NCBI GenBank assembly: GCA_902774335.1
Contig: CACYHW010000007.1
Coordinates: 1-64,000 of the forward strand
DNA: 64,000 bases
Direction: 5' to 3'
Source: an uncultured Bacteroidales bacterium
Lineage (GTDB): Bacteria; Bacteroidota; Bacteroidia; Bacteroidales; Bacteroidaceae
The stretch's first letter is position 1; each line of letters begins with the position of its first letter. The notes below the pieces were generated by a model. It searched no databases. It was not told the origin of the DNA and saw only the letters and a program-made list of their open reading frames with translations. Shown piece by piece: positions 62,330 through 64,000 of the stretch. A program made the position numbers and the translations under genes.

Positions 62330-64000
62330 ATGAGTGAACTTAGATTTGATGTGATACAGGATGCTTTCAAGAAGAAGGCTGCTGTAGTGGAGACACCCGC
62401 CAAGAAGACTTCGGAGTATTTCGGCGAGTTGGTGTTCAACCGTGACAAGATGCGCAAGTATCTTGATGACAAGACCTTCAAAGCTATTGTGAACTGCATT
62501 GACAATGGCGAGCCTCTGGATCGCAAGACTGCCGACGGCGTTGCAGCCGGTATGAAGACCTGGGCTATGGAGCACGGTGTAACACACGTTACTCACTGGT
62601 TCCAGCCTCTGACCGACGGTACTGCCGAGAAGCACGACTCATTCATGGAGTACGATGGCAAGGGCGGTATGATCGAGTGCTTTGACGGCAAGGCACTGGC
62701 ACAGCAGGAGCCTGATGCATCATCATTCCCCAGCGGCGGTATCCGCGCTACCTTCGAGGCCCGCGGTTACACAGCATGGGATCCCACATCACCTGTGTTC
62801 ATACAGGATGACACTCTCTGCATACCTACAGTATTCATTTCATATACCGGCGAGGCTCTTGACTACAAGACTCCTCTGAAGAAGGCTCTGAAGGCTGTCA
62901 ACGACGCAGCTCTTCCCATCTGCCGCATGTTCGACCCCAAGGTTAAGAAGGTTTACTCTTATCTGGGTTGGGAGCAGGAGTACTTCCTGGTCGATGAGGA
63001 CCTCTACGCAGCACGTCCCGACCTGATGCTTACAGGCCGCACTCTGATGGGTCACGCATCGTCAAAGAACCAGCAGCTGGATGACCACTACTTTGGTGCT
63101 ATTCCTTCACGTGTTGCCGCTTTCATGCGCGACATCGAGATTGCCGGTTACAAGCTTGGTATACCTCTTAAGACACGTCATAACGAGGTTGCCCCCAACC
63201 AGTTCGAGCTTGCTCCCATCTACGGTGAGACCAACCTTTCAAACGATCAGAACCAGCAGATGATGAACGTGATGAACAGCATCGCCCGTAAGCACGGTTT
63301 CGTTGTTCTGTTCCACGAGAAGCCCTTTGACGGCATCAACGGTTCAGGTAAGCACAACAACTGGTCACTGGGTACCGATACCGGCACACTGCTGCTGGCT
63401 CCCGGTAAGGACGCTATGGGTAACCTGCAGTTCGTTACATTCTTTGTAAACGTTCTGGCTGCCGTACAGAAGCACAACGATATCCTCAAGGCTTCTATCG
63501 CTACCGCAACCAACGCTCACCGTCTGGGCGCCAACGAGGCACCTCCCGCAATCGTATCAGCATTCCTGGGCCGCACAATGACCGCAGTGCTCAAGAAGCT
63601 GCTTGAGGTTCCCTCCGATACTCCTATCGAGATTGCCGGCAAGAAGGGTAAGTCAGTAGGTCTGGTTGAGATTCCTGAGATCTTCGTTGACAACACCGAC
63701 CGTAACCGTACATCACCGTTCGCATTCACCGGTAACCGCTTTGAGTTCCGTGCCGTGGGTTCAAGCGCAAACTGCGCAGGCGCCATGACCGCTCTGAACG
63801 CAGCCGTAGCCGAGCAGCTGATTGCATTCAAGGCCGATGTAGACAAGGAGATTAAGGCCGGTAAGGCAATGAACATAGCCATCATGGATACCCTGAAGCC
63901 CATCATCAAGAGCATTATTGATGTTGTATGCTTTGACGGTAACGGTTATACCGATGAGTGGAAGGCTGAGGCCAAGAAGCGTGGTCTGGACACTCTGACC
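62330..64000 (+). CDS. glnN: Type III glutamine synthetase, 3' end outside window
   Basis: The first 557 residues of a GSIII enzyme (ATG at 62330, MSELRFDVIQDAFKKKAA). The GSIII N-terminal domain has THVTHWFQPLTDGTAEKHD and GGMIECFDGKALAQQEPDASS; the catalytic domain shows YLGWEQEYFLVD, KTRHNEVAPNQFELAPIYGE and FHEKPFDGINGSGKHNNWS, holding metal- and ATP-binding residues. Full-length family members have about 730 residues. It makes glutamine from glutamate, ammonia and ATP, the main ammonia-assimilating step in Bacteroidota. It lies directly after asnB, each with its own leader and hairpin. Confidence 0.95.
   Translation, partial: MSELRFDVIQDAFKKKAAVVETPAKKTSEYFGELVFNRDKMRKYLDDKTFKAIVNCIDNGEPLDRKTADGVAAGMKTWAMEHGVTHVTHWFQPLTDGTAEKHDSFMEYDGKGGMIECFDGKALAQQEPDASSFPSGGIRATFEARGYTAWDPTSPVFIQDDTLCIPTVFISYTGEALDYKTPLKKALKAVNDAALPICRMFDPKVKKVYSYLGWEQEYFLVDEDLYAARPDLMLTGRTLMGHASSKNQQLDDHYFGAIPSRVAAFMRDIEIAGYKLGIPLKTRHNEVAPNQFELAPIYGETNLSNDQNQQMMNVMNSIARKHGFVVLFHEKPFDGINGSGKHNNWSLGTDTGTLLLAPGKDAMGNLQFVTFFVNVLAAVQKHNDILKASIATATNAHRLGANEAPPAIVSAFLGRTMTAVLKKLLEVPSDTPIEIAGKKGKSVGLVEIPEIFVDNTDRNRTSPFAFTGNRFEFRAVGSSANCAGAMTALNAAVAEQLIAFKADVDKEIKAGKAMNIAIMDTLKPIIKSIIDVVCFDGNGYTDEWKAEAKKRGLDTLT

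Overview
The window looks like the chromosome of a Bacteroidota bacterium, most likely a gut- or rumen-type Bacteroidales close to Prevotella/Bacteroides. Evidence: many intergenic regions carry the Bacteroidota -7 element TAnnTTTG, some with TTTG about 19-20 bp upstream; Shine-Dalgarno sequences are not evident; there is a type III glutamine synthetase; many secreted or lipoprotein glycoside hydrolases are present; and large secreted multidomain proteins end in a YDLSGR..GIYIING-type tail. No rRNA, tRNA, CRISPR array, insertion sequence or phage was seen.

Layout. Positions 1-18100 form a plant-polysaccharide (arabinose/xylose-rich glycan) region: GH2 (cut by the window edge), GH127, an esterase, an outer-membrane beta-barrel protein, a CE-GH51 fusion, MgtC, a GH43-like protein, a histidine acid phosphatase and GH3. 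There is no SusC/SusD pair. Positions 18284-21314 are a tightly overlapping minus-strand housekeeping operon (SIMPL-domain protein, rsmG, MBL hydrolase, DUF1573). A CE1-type esterase and pyrG follow. Positions 24754-34374 encode a 3206-residue LamG-type secreted protein. Positions 34590-37471 hold glnK-amtB and a porin-like protein. After a GH27 alpha-galactosidase come a hypothetical protein, a large CotH/lamin-tail protein, a hicAB toxin-antitoxin module bracketed by palindromes, a DUF418 membrane protein and umuDC. Positions 47870-58527 are a minus-strand operon with a second giant LamG protein (3101 aa), a 396-aa secreted protein and an unlisted 47-aa gene; a membrane-anchored AraC-type regulator lies behind it. 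The end holds asnB and a type III glnA (truncated at the edge).

The most interesting signal is a set of four 5' leaders of the same design in front of pyrG, glnK-amtB, asnB and glnA: promoter, short leader ORF of 35-40 codons, then a Rho-independent terminator just before the gene. Each leader ORF ends in a segment complementary to the 5' arm of that terminator. In three of the four the leader peptide is Asn/Gln-rich, with 14 and 15 consecutive Asn/Gln codons in asnB and glnK-amtB. This has the geometry of classical ribosome-mediated attenuation. It predicts a nitrogen regulon in which charged tRNA-Gln/tRNA-Asn supply controls glutamine-using and ammonium-acquiring genes.

Other structure: a heptanucleotide repeat (TTGARAA) that starts directly at the stop codon of five different genes; a roughly 190-bp inverted-repeat element with internal hairpins between convergent genes; a family of GGGAC/GTCCC palindromes; and glycine-rich insertions in several secreted proteins of the glycan cluster.
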